Below, one piece after another: positions 33,064-41,153 of a stretch of DNA of 64,000 nt. The notes beneath the pieces were generated by a model. The model did no database searches and had not been told where the DNA came from. It saw only the letters and a program-made list of their open reading frames with translations. Where the stretch lies: assembly GCF_007827595.1 (NCBI RefSeq), contig NZ_VISR01000023.1:1-64000 (forward strand), read 5' to 3'. How positions within the stretch are numbered: the first letter of the stretch is position 1; each line of letters starts with the position of its first letter. This DNA comes from Streptomyces sp. BK340 (GTDB lineage: Bacteria; Actinomycetota; Actinomycetes; Streptomycetales; Streptomycetaceae). The position numbers were made by a program, and so were the translations under genes.

Positions 33064-35188
33064 TTGGTACCCCGGCCTGGATGACGCGGTCCGGCCGGAT
33101 GGGCAGGCTGCGGTGGCGTACGCCGGTCGCGTGCCAGACCGCGTTGGCGACGGCGGCCGCGGCGCCCACGACGCCGATCTCTCCGATGCCCTTGATCCCG
33201 ACCGGATCCCTCGGGTCCGAGTCGTCGATCCAGTCGGCCTCGATGTCCGGTACGTCGGCGTGCGTGGCCACGTGGTAGCCCGCGAGGTCGGCTCCGACGT
33301 GGCCGCCCGAGGCGCGGTCCCGGATCGCCTCCTCGTGCAGGGCCATGGAGATGCCCCAGATCATGCCGCCCGTGAACTGGCCGCGTGCCGTGAGCGGGTT
33401 GACGATCCGGCCTGCCGCGAAGATGCCGAGCATGCGCCGCACACGCACCTCGCCGGTGGTGACGTCCACGGCCACCTCGGCGAACTGCGCCCCGAAGGAG
33501 TGGCGTTCGGCGGGGGCGAGGGCGCCGATGGCCGCGGTGGTGTCCGACCGCACCGTGATGCCCTCCGCGGGGATGCCGGTGCCCAGCGCCAGCCGGTCGC
33601 GCAGCTCGTCGGCCGCTGCCGTGACCGCCCATGCCCAGGAGCGGGTGCCCATGGACCCGCCGGCAATCATGGCCGGTCCGAAGTCGCTGTCGCCGATGCG
33701 TACCTGGACCCGCTCCGGAGGCACGCGCAGCGCGTCCGCGGCGACCAGGGTGAGTGCGGTGCGGGCACCGGTGCCGATGTCGGCCGCGGCGATCCGGACG
33801 GTGAAGCTGCCGTCCTGGTGCGCGGTCACGGCCGCCGTGGACGGCATGGCACCCGCGTGGAAAGAGGCCGCCGCGGTGCCGGTGCCCAGCAGCCAGCGAC
33901 CGTCCCGGCGCAGGCCCGGACGCGGGTCCCGGTCCGCCCAGCCGAACCGGCGGGCGCCCTCGCGGAAACAGGCGGGCAGATTGCGGCCCGCGAAGGGCAG
34001 GCCGGAGACCGGACCCTTGTCGGGTTCGTTGCGCAGGCGCAGCTCGATCGGGTCGATCCCGCACTGCTCGGCGAGTTCGTCGAGCGCCGCCTCCAGCGCG
34101 AACGAACCCGGTGCCTCTCCCGGGGCACGCATCCACGTCGGGGTCGGTACGTCGAGCCGTACGACCCGGTTGGCGGTGTGGTGGGCGTCGGCGTCGTACA
34201 TCACCCGGGCCACCCCGGCGCTCGGTTCGACGAACTCGTGCACGGTGGAGGTGAGGCTGACCGAGCGGTGCTCCAGTGCGCGCAGTCGTCCGTCGGCGTC
34301 GGCACCGAGCCTGACACGCTGGACGGTGGGGCTGCGGTAGCCCGCGAGCGAGAACATCTGGCGGCGGGTCAGGACCACCCGTACCGGACGCTGCAGTACG
34401 GTCGCGGCCATCACGGCGGCCACCTGGTGGGCGCGGACGCCCTTGCTGCCGAAGCCGCCGCCGACGTGTTCGGAGCGTACGTGCACCGAGGCCGGGTCGA
34501 GCGAGAAGAGGTTCGCGAGTTCGCCGACGACCCAGGTGGTGCCCTGGTTGGAGTCGACCACCTCGAGCCGGCCGCCGTCCCAGCGGACGGTCGCCGCGTG
34601 CGGTTCCATCGGGTTGTGATGCTCTTCGGGGGTGGTGTACTCGGCGTCCAGGACGACGGCCGACGCGGCGAGTTCGGCGTCGAGGTCTCCCTTCTCCGTC
34701 ACTGCCGGCATATGGCCGTCCAGCGGGTAGGCGTCCGGGTGTTCGCCCGTGAAGTCGACGTCGTGGGACTCCTGTTCGTAGTGCACCACGAGTGCCTCGG
34801 CGGCCTCCCTGGCCTGCTCGGACGTCTCGGCGACGACCAGTGCCACCGGCCAGCCCAGGTGCGGAATCCGGTCGTGCTGGAAGACGGCGCAGGTCAAGTC
34901 GGGCTTCGAGCCCATCAGGCCGACATAGTCGGTCTCGACGCGCGGGGCGTTGCGGTGGTCCAGGACGGCAAGGACGCCGGGGAGTTCGAGGACGGCAGCG
35001 GTGTCGATCTCGCGGATGCGGCCGCGGGCGACCGTGGACAGCACCAGCCAGCCGTGCGCGAGGTCGGCGAAGGGGACCTCGCCCGCGTAGCGGGCCGCTC
35101 CGGTGACCTTGTCCCGGCCCTCCACGCGGGTGTGCGCGGTGCCGACGGAGGGTGCCGGCGTGGGTGTCCCGGTGGTGGCGGTGGTCAT
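33056..35188 (-). CDS. paoC: Molybdenum-binding large subunit of a PaoABC/YagTSR-type aldehyde oxidoreductase
   Basis: The 710-residue protein belongs to the xanthine dehydrogenase large-subunit family. The first domain (TRVEGRDKVTGAARYAGEVPF to PHLGWPVALVVAETSEQAREAA) and molybdopterin-binding domains (HVGGGFGSKGVRAHQVAAVMA; RAPGEAPGSFALEAALDELAE; AADIGTGARTALTLVAADAL; GGSMGTRSWAWAVTAAADELRDRL) are recognisable. The C-terminal GIKGIGEIGVVGAAAAVANAV carries the active-site Glu. It resembles the single-copy PaoC/YagR type. It would oxidise aldehydes (often aromatic) to acids using water and pass electrons to the FAD and FeS subunits. The start ATG overlaps the stop of the FAD-subunit gene by four bases. 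Confidence 0.88.
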   Translation of the reverse strand: MTTATTGTPTPAPSVGTAHTRVEGRDKVTGAARYAGEVPFADLAHGWLVLSTVARGRIREIDTAAVLELPGVLAVLDHRNAPRVETDYVGLMGSKPDLTCAVFQHDRIPHLGWPVALVVAETSEQAREAAEALVVHYEQESHDVDFTGEHPDAYPLDGHMPAVTEKGDLDAELAASAVVLDAEYTTPEEHHNPMEPHAATVRWDGGRLEVVDSNQGTTWVVGELANLFSLDPASVHVRSEHVGGGFGSKGVRAHQVAAVMAATVLQRPVRVVLTRRQMFSLAGYRSPTVQRVRLGADADGRLRALEHRSVSLTSTVHEFVEPSAGVARVMYDADAHHTANRVVRLDVPTPTWMRAPGEAPGSFALEAALDELAEQCGIDPIELRLRNEPDKGPVSGLPFAGRNLPACFREGARRFGWADRDPRPGLRRDGRWLLGTGTAAASFHAGAMPSTAAVTAHQDGSFTVRIAAADIGTGARTALTLVAADALRVPPERVQVRIGDSDFGPAMIAGGSMGTRSWAWAVTAAADELRDRLALGTGIPAEGITVRSDTTAAIGALAPAERHSFGAQFAEVAVDVTTGEVRVRRMLGIFAAGRIVNPLTARGQFTGGMIWGISMALHEEAIRDRASGGHVGADLAGYHVATHADVPDIEADWIDDSDPRDPVGIKGIGEIGVVGAAAAVANAVWHATGVRHRSLPIRPDRVIQAGVPSA

Positions 35189-36177
35189 CGGGCGGCCTCC
35201 TCGGCGAGTTCGGTCAGCACGGCCACCACGAGGTTGCGCATCAGGGTCACCTTGTAGCCGTTGTGCGGCAGCGGCCGCGCGGCCGTCAGCTCGGCGTCGG
35301 CCGCCGCGGCGTAGGTGTCGGCACCGGCCGGCGCTCCGGTCAGGACCCGTTCGGCCGCGACGGCCCGCCACGGGCGGGAGGCGACCGCGCCGAGCGCCAG
35401 ACGGACGTCCCGGACGACGCCGTCACGGATGTCGAGGGCGGCGGCGACCGAGCCGACGGCGAACGCGTACGAGGCGCGCTCGCGCACCTTGCGGTAGCGG
35501 GAGTTGGCGGCCGCAGGCGTGGGCGGCAGGGTGACGCCGGTGATCAGCGCGCCGGGCGGCAGGGCGGTCTCACGGTGCGGGGTGCCACCGACAGGCAGGT
35601 AGAACTCACCGAGCGGCAACCGGCCCGGCCCGTCCGCGGTTTCGTACGAGACGACGGCGTCGAAGGCGGTGAGTGCGACGGCCATGTCGGAGGGGTGTAC
35701 GGCCACGCAGTGCTCGGATGCGCCGAGGATCGCGTGGTTGTGGTGTTCGCCCCCGACGGCGGGGCAACCGCTGCCGGGGACCCGCTTGTTGCAGGGCTTG
35801 GTGACATCGGTGAAGTAGCCGCAGCGGGTGCGCTGGAGCAGGTTTCCGCCGACCGTGGCCATGTTGCGGAGCTGTCCGGACGCGCCGGCCAGCACCGCCT
35901 GGGCCAGCGCCGGGTAGCGGCGCCGGACTTCGGGGTGGGCGGCCAGTTCGCCGTTGGTGACGGTGGCGCCGATGCGCAGACCGCCCTGCGGTGTCGACTC
36001 GATCTGGTCGAGCGGGAGTTCGCGGATGTCGACGAGTCGGGCGGGGCGTTCGACACCGGCCTTCATGAGGTCGACCAGGTTGGTGCCGCCGCCGAGGAAG
36101 CGCGTGTCCGGATCGGCGCCGAGCAGCGCGACGGCGCCGGCGACGTCGGAGGCTCGCTGATAACCGAACTCCCTCAT
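35185..36177 (-). CDS. paoB: FAD-binding subunit of the aldehyde oxidoreductase, with PaoB-type [4Fe-4S] insert
   Basis: The 330-residue protein has the CO-dehydrogenase flavoprotein fold: TRFLGGGTNLVDLMKAGVERPARLVDI (FAD pyrophosphate loop), ASGQLRNMATVGGNLLQRTRC, and the C-terminal CODH_C domain (YRKVRERASYAFAVGSVAAALDI). The insert RTRCGYFTDVTKPCNKRVPGSGC contains cysteines spaced as in PaoB of E. coli, where an extra [4Fe-4S] cluster is bound; ordinary xanthine dehydrogenases lack it. This is the main reason for choosing the PaoABC assignment. It overlaps both neighbours by ATGA, so the three subunits are translationally coupled. Confidence 0.88.
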   Translation of the reverse strand: MREFGYQRASDVAGAVALLGADPDTRFLGGGTNLVDLMKAGVERPARLVDIRELPLDQIESTPQGGLRIGATVTNGELAAHPEVRRRYPALAQAVLAGASGQLRNMATVGGNLLQRTRCGYFTDVTKPCNKRVPGSGCPAVGGEHHNHAILGASEHCVAVHPSDMAVALTAFDAVVSYETADGPGRLPLGEFYLPVGGTPHRETALPPGALITGVTLPPTPAAANSRYRKVRERASYAFAVGSVAAALDIRDGVVRDVRLALGAVASRPWRAVAAERVLTGAPAGADTYAAAADAELTAARPLPHNGYKVTLMRNLVVAVLTELAEEAAR

Positions 36178-36770
36178 GCCACAGCCTCCTTGGTCCCGGC
36201 CCCGGAGCTGATGGGCGCCGCCGAGGCCGCTCCGGTGTCCGTACCGGCCCCGGCCGCCCGGGCCACCGCCTCGACGATGGAGACGTACGCGCCACAGCGG
36301 CACAGATTGCCGCTCATCCGCTCGCGGATCTCGCCGGCGGTCAGAGGTGGTGGTCCCGCCTCGGGCCGTACGTCGTCGGTGACCGCGCTCGGCCAGCCCG
36401 CCGCGTGCTCCTGGATCATCCCGATAGCCGAACAGATCTGTCCGGGGGTGCAGTAGCCGCACTGGAAGCCGTCCAGGTCGAGGAAGGCCTGCTGCAAGGG
36501 GTGCAACTGCTCTCCGTCGGCGACGCCTTCGATGGTGGTGATCTCCCGGCCCTCGGCCGCGACGGCCAGTTGCAGGCAGGCGACGGTCCGACGCCCGTCG
36601 AGCAGGACGGTGCAGGCACCGCACTGGCCCTGGTCACAGCCCTTCTTGGTGCCGGTCAGATCGAGGCGCTCGCGCAGTGCGTCGAGCAGCGTGGTGCGGT
36701 GGTCGACGGGCAGCGTGTACTTCTCGCCGTTGATCTTCAGGGTGATGACACTGGACGTCGGTAAAGCCAT
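36174..36770 (-). CDS. paoA: [2Fe-2S] small subunit of the aldehyde oxidoreductase
   Basis: The 198-residue protein has two [2Fe-2S] motifs: the plant-ferredoxin-like CDQGQCGAC (Cys45, 50, 53) with Cys65, and the helical-domain cysteines CGYC (104, 107) and CRC (157, 159). It transfers electrons from the molybdenum site to the FAD subunit. E. coli PaoA carries a Tat leader, but this one starts MALPTSSVITLKINGEKY with no leader, so the complex should be cytoplasmic. A GAAAGAAG sequence precedes the ATG at 36770. It is the first gene of the four-gene operon. The promoter region (36902-36979) holds palindromes likely bound by the divergent TetR protein. Confidence 0.9.
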   Translation of the reverse strand: MALPTSSVITLKINGEKYTLPVDHRTTLLDALRERLDLTGTKKGCDQGQCGACTVLLDGRRTVACLQLAVAAEGREITTIEGVADGEQLHPLQQAFLDLDGFQCGYCTPGQICSAIGMIQEHAAGWPSAVTDDVRPEAGPPPLTAGEIRERMSGNLCRCGAYVSIVEAVARAAGAGTDTGAASAAPISSGAGTKEAVA

Positions 36771-36901
36771 GAACAACTTCTTTCGCTTTCCGGGACGGTT
36801 GTGGAGAGTGCGTCGAGCAGGCCGCTGCCGGGGGGGTGAAACCGAAGGTGCGGGATGCTTGGGCCGAAGAAGGTGGCAACTGCTGACTGCCCCAGGGCGG
36901 C

Positions 36902-36979
36902 GTCCACGGCTACCGTGGACACAACCGGACAGCTGTCCGCTACCCGAGGAACCTATACGGACAGCTGTCCGGTTAGCAA
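36902..36979. promoter_or_regulatory. Operator region with two identical 14-bp palindromes plus an 8-bp dyad
   Basis: CGGACAGCTGTCCG occurs twice, at 36926-36939 and 36958-36971, both perfect palindromes with centres 32 bases (three turns) apart. A further dyad, GTCCACGG-CTA-CCGTGGAC, lies at 36902-36920. On the minus strand TTGCTA (complement of 36974-36979), an 18-base spacer and TAGGTT (complement of 36950-36955) form a good promoter for the oxidoreductase operon, with one palindrome in the spacer and the other just after the start. This suits repression by the adjacent TetR protein at 37015. Confidence 0.85.
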
Positions 36980-37014
36980 GGGCGGGGTTCGGCCAGAACC
37001 CCTGAGGAGGACGA

Positions 37015-37590
37015 GTGCCACAGAAGAGGGCCCCGCTGCGGTCCGACGCACAGCGCAACCGCGAGCGCATCCTGGAAGTGGCACTCGTCGAGCTGACGCG
37101 CAGCGCGGACACCCCGCTCAGCGTGATCGCCAAGAAGGCCGGCGTCGGGCAGGGCACGTTCTACCGGAACTTCCCGAACCGCGAGGCGCTCGTCCTCGAG
37201 ATCTACCGCCACGAGATGCGGCAGGTCGCCGGCAGCGCGGCTCAGTTGCTCGACACCCGGGCGCCCGAGCAGGCCCTGCGTGCCTGGATGGACCGGCTCG
37301 CGGAGTTCGCCATGGCCAAGGCCGGCCTGGCCGACGCGATACGTCAGGCCACCAGCACACCGGGGAGCCCGGCGAAGCCGGCCCACACGCCGGTGACCGC
37401 CGCGGCGGAACTCCTGCTCCGGGCCAACGAGAAGGCGGGCACGATCCGCCCCGGAGTGACGGCGGACGACTTCTTCCTCGCCATCGCGGGTCTGTGGCAG
37501 CTCGACCCGCACGAGGACTGGCAGGCACGGGCGGCCTGGCTCCTCGACTTCGTCATGGACGGTCTGCGGACGGCGGCGCCCGGCCGGTGA
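37015..37590 (+). CDS. TetR-family transcriptional repressor
   Basis: The 191-residue product has the TetR helix-turn-helix at about 12-58: LRSDAQRNRERILEVALVELTRS, PLSVIAKKAGVGQGTFYRNFPNREALVLEIY. A helical ligand-binding domain of the TetR_C type follows (LRAWMDRLAEFAMAKAGLADAIRQ to DDFFLAIAGLWQLDPHEDWQARAAWLLDFVMDGL). The GTG start has GAGGAGG five bases upstream. It is divergent from the aldehyde oxidoreductase operon across 244 bases that contain two identical palindromes, so it almost certainly represses that operon and probably itself, with an aldehyde or related compound as a possible inducer (inference). Confidence 0.92.
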   Translation: MPQKRAPLRSDAQRNRERILEVALVELTRSADTPLSVIAKKAGVGQGTFYRNFPNREALVLEIYRHEMRQVAGSAAQLLDTRAPEQALRAWMDRLAEFAMAKAGLADAIRQATSTPGSPAKPAHTPVTAAAELLLRANEKAGTIRPGVTADDFFLAIAGLWQLDPHEDWQARAAWLLDFVMDGLRTAAPGR

Positions 37591-37840
37591 AGGACGCTCA
37601 GCCTGCGGCGGTCCGGCTGAGGCGGTGTCACGCGCGGCCCTCGGCCGACATCGCTCCCTGCTCCCGCAGCCGGGCGGCGGCCGGCTGTTGACCGCCGCGG
37701 GACGCCGACCGGACCGACGACCGGGATCGCGTCCGAACGGGTGACAGCGGAACGCTTCTGCTCCGACGGCCCGCATGCGAGGTGCTCACGGGGAGCAGGG
37801 CTGCAGATGACCTTGGTCGTCCTCACGAAACGAGAACTCC

Positions 37841-38194
37841 GTGCGTCTTTGGAACCCCGTCGCCGCCGTCTGCGGTGCCATCGCCCTGACCGCCGTCCTG
37901 GCCACGCCCGCCCAGGCCGCCACCGGCGATTTCGGCTACCAGTTCATCGGCCTGAACGGACGGCCCCAGACGGCCGCCCTGCACGACCCGCCGAGCGGCG
38001 AGTGCGTCACCCTGCCCGAAGTCGCGGACCCGGGCGCCTCCGAGCCCGCCTTCGCCCCGCACAACAACACCGACGAGTTCGCCGTCGTCTTCACCGACTC
38101 CGACTGCACGGGCGCCTCCTGGACCCTCCGCCCCCACGGCAACCCGGCCACGGACCGCCTGAAGCTCCGCTCGGTCGTCTTCCGCAGGCCCTGA
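37841..38194 (+). CDS. Small secreted protein of unknown function
   Basis: The 117-residue precursor starts with GTG and has a clear Sec signal peptide (MRLWNPVAAVCGAIALTAVLATPAQAA, cleavage near 27). The mature part of about 90 residues (GDFGYQFIGLNGRPQTAALHDPPSGECVTLPEVAD, then NNTDEFAVVFTDSDCTGASWTLRPHG) has two cysteines that probably form a disulfide and a beta-rich pattern seen in other small secreted streptomycete proteins of the beta/gamma-crystallin-like sort. No function can be assigned. It is a single gene about 250 bases after the TetR gene. Confidence 0.8.
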   Translation: MRLWNPVAAVCGAIALTAVLATPAQAATGDFGYQFIGLNGRPQTAALHDPPSGECVTLPEVADPGASEPAFAPHNNTDEFAVVFTDSDCTGASWTLRPHGNPATDRLKLRSVVFRRP

Positions 38195-38375
38195 CCCTCT
38201 CGACCAGGGCCCCGGAATTCGCCCCTGCGGGGCCCTGCCCATGCTTCCCGCATTGCGGCCCGCCACCGGGTGCGGATCATTGATCTCATGACGGCTCAGG
38301 CCCGGATCCCGGGACGGCATCGCCGACGGACACGGGGAGCCCCGACGGTTCCGGGGTGACCAGGAGGAACTCGAC

Positions 38376-39944
38376 ATGGCCGCGGCGAACGCCGAGGTGG
38401 AGGTACTGATCGTCGGCGGCGGCCCGGTCGGGCTCACCGCCCGCGCACTGCTGGAACGCTGGGGCGTGCGCCTGCTGCTGGTCGAGAGACACAACGAGCT
38501 GTCACCGTTCCCACGGTCCCGGCTCGTCAACGTGCGCTCGATGGAGATCTACCGCCAGCTGGGGCTCGCCGACAGGATCGCTGCCCGCGCGTTCGCACCG
38601 GAATACGGCCGCATCCGCTTCCGTGACACCCTGCACGAGCGGGACTTCGCCACGGCGGCGATGGTCGGGGTCAACGCGCCGGTTCCCGAAAGCCCCGTGA
38701 TCGGCGTGGTCACCTCGCAGGATCGCCTGGAACCCGCCCTGCTCGCCGCGGCAGAGGCGGAAGTGCGGTTCGGGGTCGAACTCGTCGGCCTGACAGAAGA
38801 GGCCGAGGGCGTCGTGGCCCTGCTCTCCGACCGGCAACGCGGAGCGGAGACGCGCGTCCGCGCCCGTTACGTCCTCGCCGCCGACGGCGCGAGCTCCACC
38901 GTCCGGCCACTGCTCGGGATCGGCACCGAGGGTCCCGGAGCACTGGGCGGCTTCACCACTGTCGTGTTCGACGCCGACCTCAGCCGCTGGTGCGCGCACC
39001 GACCCGCCGGGGTCTACTTCACCCCGCACGGCTCCTTCGCCCCGCTCTACCCCGAAGGAGGCTGGGCCTGGTTCGGTGCCACACCCGAACACAGCACGGA
39101 GGCCGACTGGCCCGACGTCGTCGCACGTGCCCTCGGACCCGGAGCGGACGTGGAAGCCGAGGTGTTGCGGGTCCAGCACTGGGTGATGAACGCGTTCGTC
39201 GCCGAGCGCTTCCTGCACGGCCGGACCCTGCTGGCCGGCGACGCCGCGCACGCACTCCCCACCATCGGCGGCCTGGGCATGAACACCGGCCTCGCCGACG
39301 TGCACAACCTGTGCTGGAAACTGGCGGGCGTGCTCCGCGGCTGGGCCGAACCAGGGCTGCTGGAAACCTACGAGAGGGAACGCCACCCCGTCGCCCTCCG
39401 CACGCTCCGCCAGGCGGTGGCCAACACCGAGCTCATGGTCCACGTACAGACCAGACGCCGCGACCAGCTCGCGGCCGGCGAACCGATGTCGTCCGAGATC
39501 GAACTCCCCTGGTCGGAAAGGTACTTCGCCCAACTGGGTCTCGTGCTCGGCGTCGCCTACCGCTCCCCGGCCGTCCTCACGGGCAACAGTGCCCCGCCCG
39601 AACCGTCCGACGGAGACACGGACTACGTCCCCACCGCAGAGCCCGGCCACCGCATGCCCCACTTCTGGCTCGCACCCGGCCGCTCCACGCTCGACACCGT
39701 CGGCGAGTGGTTCACCGTGCTCACCCCGGACCCCACCCACTGGGACCGGCACACCGACGCACGATGGCCAGTGCGCATCGAACCTCTTCCGAGGGAGCAC
39801 GCCGACCGCTGCGGCATCCACCCGCGGGGAGCACTCCTCGTCCGGCCCGACGGTCACATCGGCGCCCGCTGGCAGGACCGCCCGTCGACCGACGGCACCC
39901 TCCCTCGCGCGCTCGCCTCGATCACCCGCTCGGCACCCTCCTGA
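38376..39944 (+). CDS. FAD-dependent aromatic hydroxylase (PheA/TfdB/rifampicin-monooxygenase type)
   Basis: The 522-residue class A flavoprotein starts with AGGAGG eight bases before its ATG. Motifs: VLIVGGGPVGLTARALLERWGVRLLLVERH (GxGxxG), PRSRLVNVRSMEIYRQLGL, VLAADGASSTVRPLLGI (DG motif), and LLAGDAAHALPTIGGLGMNTGLADVHNLCWKLA (GD motif). The C-terminal part (about 420-522, FTVLTPDPTHWDRH to HPRGALLVRPDGHIGARW) is the thioredoxin-like domain of the phenol-hydroxylase/polyketide-oxygenase group. The family hydroxylates aromatic polyketides or inactivates antibiotics. It is followed on the same strand, 162 bases later, by a blasticidin-S-deaminase-like gene; the two could form a small resistance or modification unit (inference). 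Confidence 0.88.
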   Translation: MAAANAEVEVLIVGGGPVGLTARALLERWGVRLLLVERHNELSPFPRSRLVNVRSMEIYRQLGLADRIAARAFAPEYGRIRFRDTLHERDFATAAMVGVNAPVPESPVIGVVTSQDRLEPALLAAAEAEVRFGVELVGLTEEAEGVVALLSDRQRGAETRVRARYVLAADGASSTVRPLLGIGTEGPGALGGFTTVVFDADLSRWCAHRPAGVYFTPHGSFAPLYPEGGWAWFGATPEHSTEADWPDVVARALGPGADVEAEVLRVQHWVMNAFVAERFLHGRTLLAGDAAHALPTIGGLGMNTGLADVHNLCWKLAGVLRGWAEPGLLETYERERHPVALRTLRQAVANTELMVHVQTRRRDQLAAGEPMSSEIELPWSERYFAQLGLVLGVAYRSPAVLTGNSAPPEPSDGDTDYVPTAEPGHRMPHFWLAPGRSTLDTVGEWFTVLTPDPTHWDRHTDARWPVRIEPLPREHADRCGIHPRGALLVRPDGHIGARWQDRPSTDGTLPRALASITRSAPS

Positions 39945-40106
39945 CAGCCGGCCCTGGGACCGGGTCGGCTGCGGGGGCCGGACTCCGGCAACGACTGCGA
40001 GCGCAGGCCCGGTCATCCGGCGGGACAAGCACAACGCCGATATTCACTTGCGCACCGGCGTCACCCGGGTCAACGTCGCCTGGCACCCTGACGAAGGCAG
40101 AGAAGA

Positions 40107-40556
40107 ATGATCACGCCGGACCACCCGGTCGACCACGAACTCATCGAGGCCGCGGCCCATGTCGCCCGCACCCGCTGCCGGGGCGACAACCACACCATGG
40201 CAGCCGCCGCCCGCGCCAAGGACGGCCGGATCATCACCGCGGTGAACGCCTACCACTTCACAGGAGGTCCCTGTGCAGAACTCGTCCTCATCGGCGCGGC
40301 AGCCGCCCAGGGGGCCTACGACCTGGAGACGATCGTCGCCGTGGGCGACCGCGAACGGGGGGTTGTCCCCCCGTGCGGCCGTTGCCGTCAGGTCCTTCTC
40401 GACTACTTCCCGGCCCTCGAGGTCATCGTCGGCGCGGGCGACCGCATCCGCAGCGTCCTCATCACCGACTTGCTGCCCGAGAGCTATGTGTGGGCCGACC
40501 ACCAGCTGGACGCGGAGCAACCCGCGTCTGACGGGCCGGGTGCCGCAGGTGGATGA
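40107..40556 (+). CDS. Blasticidin-S-deaminase-like cytidine deaminase
   Basis: The 149-residue zinc deaminase reads NAYHFTGGPCAELVLIGAAAA and VVPPCGRCRQVLLDY, with zinc ligands Cys56, Cys90 and Cys93 and catalytic Glu58. The NxYHFTGGPCAEL stretch, the RG(x)3PCGRCRQVLLD stretch and the LLPESYVW C-terminus closely follow fungal blasticidin-S deaminase, rather than the usual bacterial Cdd. The predicted reaction is hydrolytic deamination of the cytosine of blasticidin S or a related peptidyl nucleoside; a salvage cytidine deaminase role is the alternative. The last 20 residues are extra. The gene is convergent, with a 15-base gap, with another deaminase gene. Confidence 0.85.
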   Translation: MITPDHPVDHELIEAAAHVARTRCRGDNHTMAAAARAKDGRIITAVNAYHFTGGPCAELVLIGAAAAQGAYDLETIVAVGDRERGVVPPCGRCRQVLLDYFPALEVIVGAGDRIRSVLITDLLPESYVWADHQLDAEQPASDGPGAAGG

Positions 40557-40571
40557 GGGTGAACCGCTCCC

Positions 40572-41066
40572 CTAACCCCAGTACCCGGCATGCACGGCTG
40601 CCGCCTCCTCGTACAGGTACGGCCCGGACACCTCCACCGTGTTCCCGCCCGACTCGAAGACTTGGCGGCACGGCAGGTCGAGCAGCGGTTCGTTGGGGTC
40701 CGCCCCCGCGAGTACGTTCAGCTCCGGGGCCGCGAGCGCGTACACCACTCGGCGGATGCCGCTCCAGTAGACGGCGCCGGAGCACATCGCGCATGGTTCG
40801 GTGCTGGTGTACATCGTGGCCTCGATGAGCTGGTCCGGCTCCAGCGTGCGCGACGCCAACCGCACCAGGTTGATCTCCGCGTGACCGGTGACGTCGCGTT
40901 CCGTCAGCACCGTGTTCTCGGCCGTGAGCAGGACGTTTCCCGCGGAGTCGGTCAGCAGCGCGCCGAACGGATGGTTTCCGTGCTTCCGCGCGCCGGCCGC
41001 GAGCTCGATCGCTGCCAGCAGGTGAGTTCGGTCCTGATCGGCCGGCTTGTTCGGTGATGACTGCAT
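40572..41066 (-). CDS. CMP/dCMP-type nucleoside deaminase (guanine/tRNA-adenosine deaminase family)
   Basis: The 164-residue zinc deaminase has the signatures GHAEINLVRLA (HAE) and TEPCAMCSGAVYWSGIRRVVYAL (PCxxC), and the N-terminal ELAAGARKHGNHPFGALLTDSAGNVLL typical of GuaD/TadA-like proteins. The C-terminus (FESGGNTVEVSGPYLYEEAAAVHAGYW) is the GuaD-like lid, so guanine or another purine base is a likelier substrate than tRNA. GAGGAG precedes the ATG at 41066. A near-palindrome at 41099-41114 just upstream may be its operator. It is convergent with the blasticidin-S-deaminase-like gene. Confidence 0.88.
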   Translation of the reverse strand: MQSSPNKPADQDRTHLLAAIELAAGARKHGNHPFGALLTDSAGNVLLTAENTVLTERDVTGHAEINLVRLASRTLEPDQLIEATMYTSTEPCAMCSGAVYWSGIRRVVYALAAPELNVLAGADPNEPLLDLPCRQVFESGGNTVEVSGPYLYEEAAAVHAGYWG

Positions 41067-41098
41067 GGCACGCTCCTCAGCGGTCGGACACGGAGGCA

Positions 41099-41114
41099 GG
41101 TTATACGTATGACC
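41099..41114. promoter_or_regulatory. 16-bp near-palindrome upstream of the purine deaminase
   Basis: GGTTATACGTATGACC is symmetrical at 14 of 16 positions around the central CG. It is A/T-rich in a GC-rich neighbourhood and lies 33 bases before the minus-strand deaminase start, 40 bases past the DoxX stop. It looks like a repressor site; TATAAC on the minus strand could also be a -10. Confidence 0.5.
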
Positions 41115-41153
41115 CAAGCTCCGCCAGAGTCCTCACCTGCCCTTGGAGGACAT

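Noticed and set aside
37741-38283. Alternative frame overlapping the small secreted protein
   Set aside because: Arg/Pro-rich shadow sequence; the other frame has a signal peptide and coding bias.
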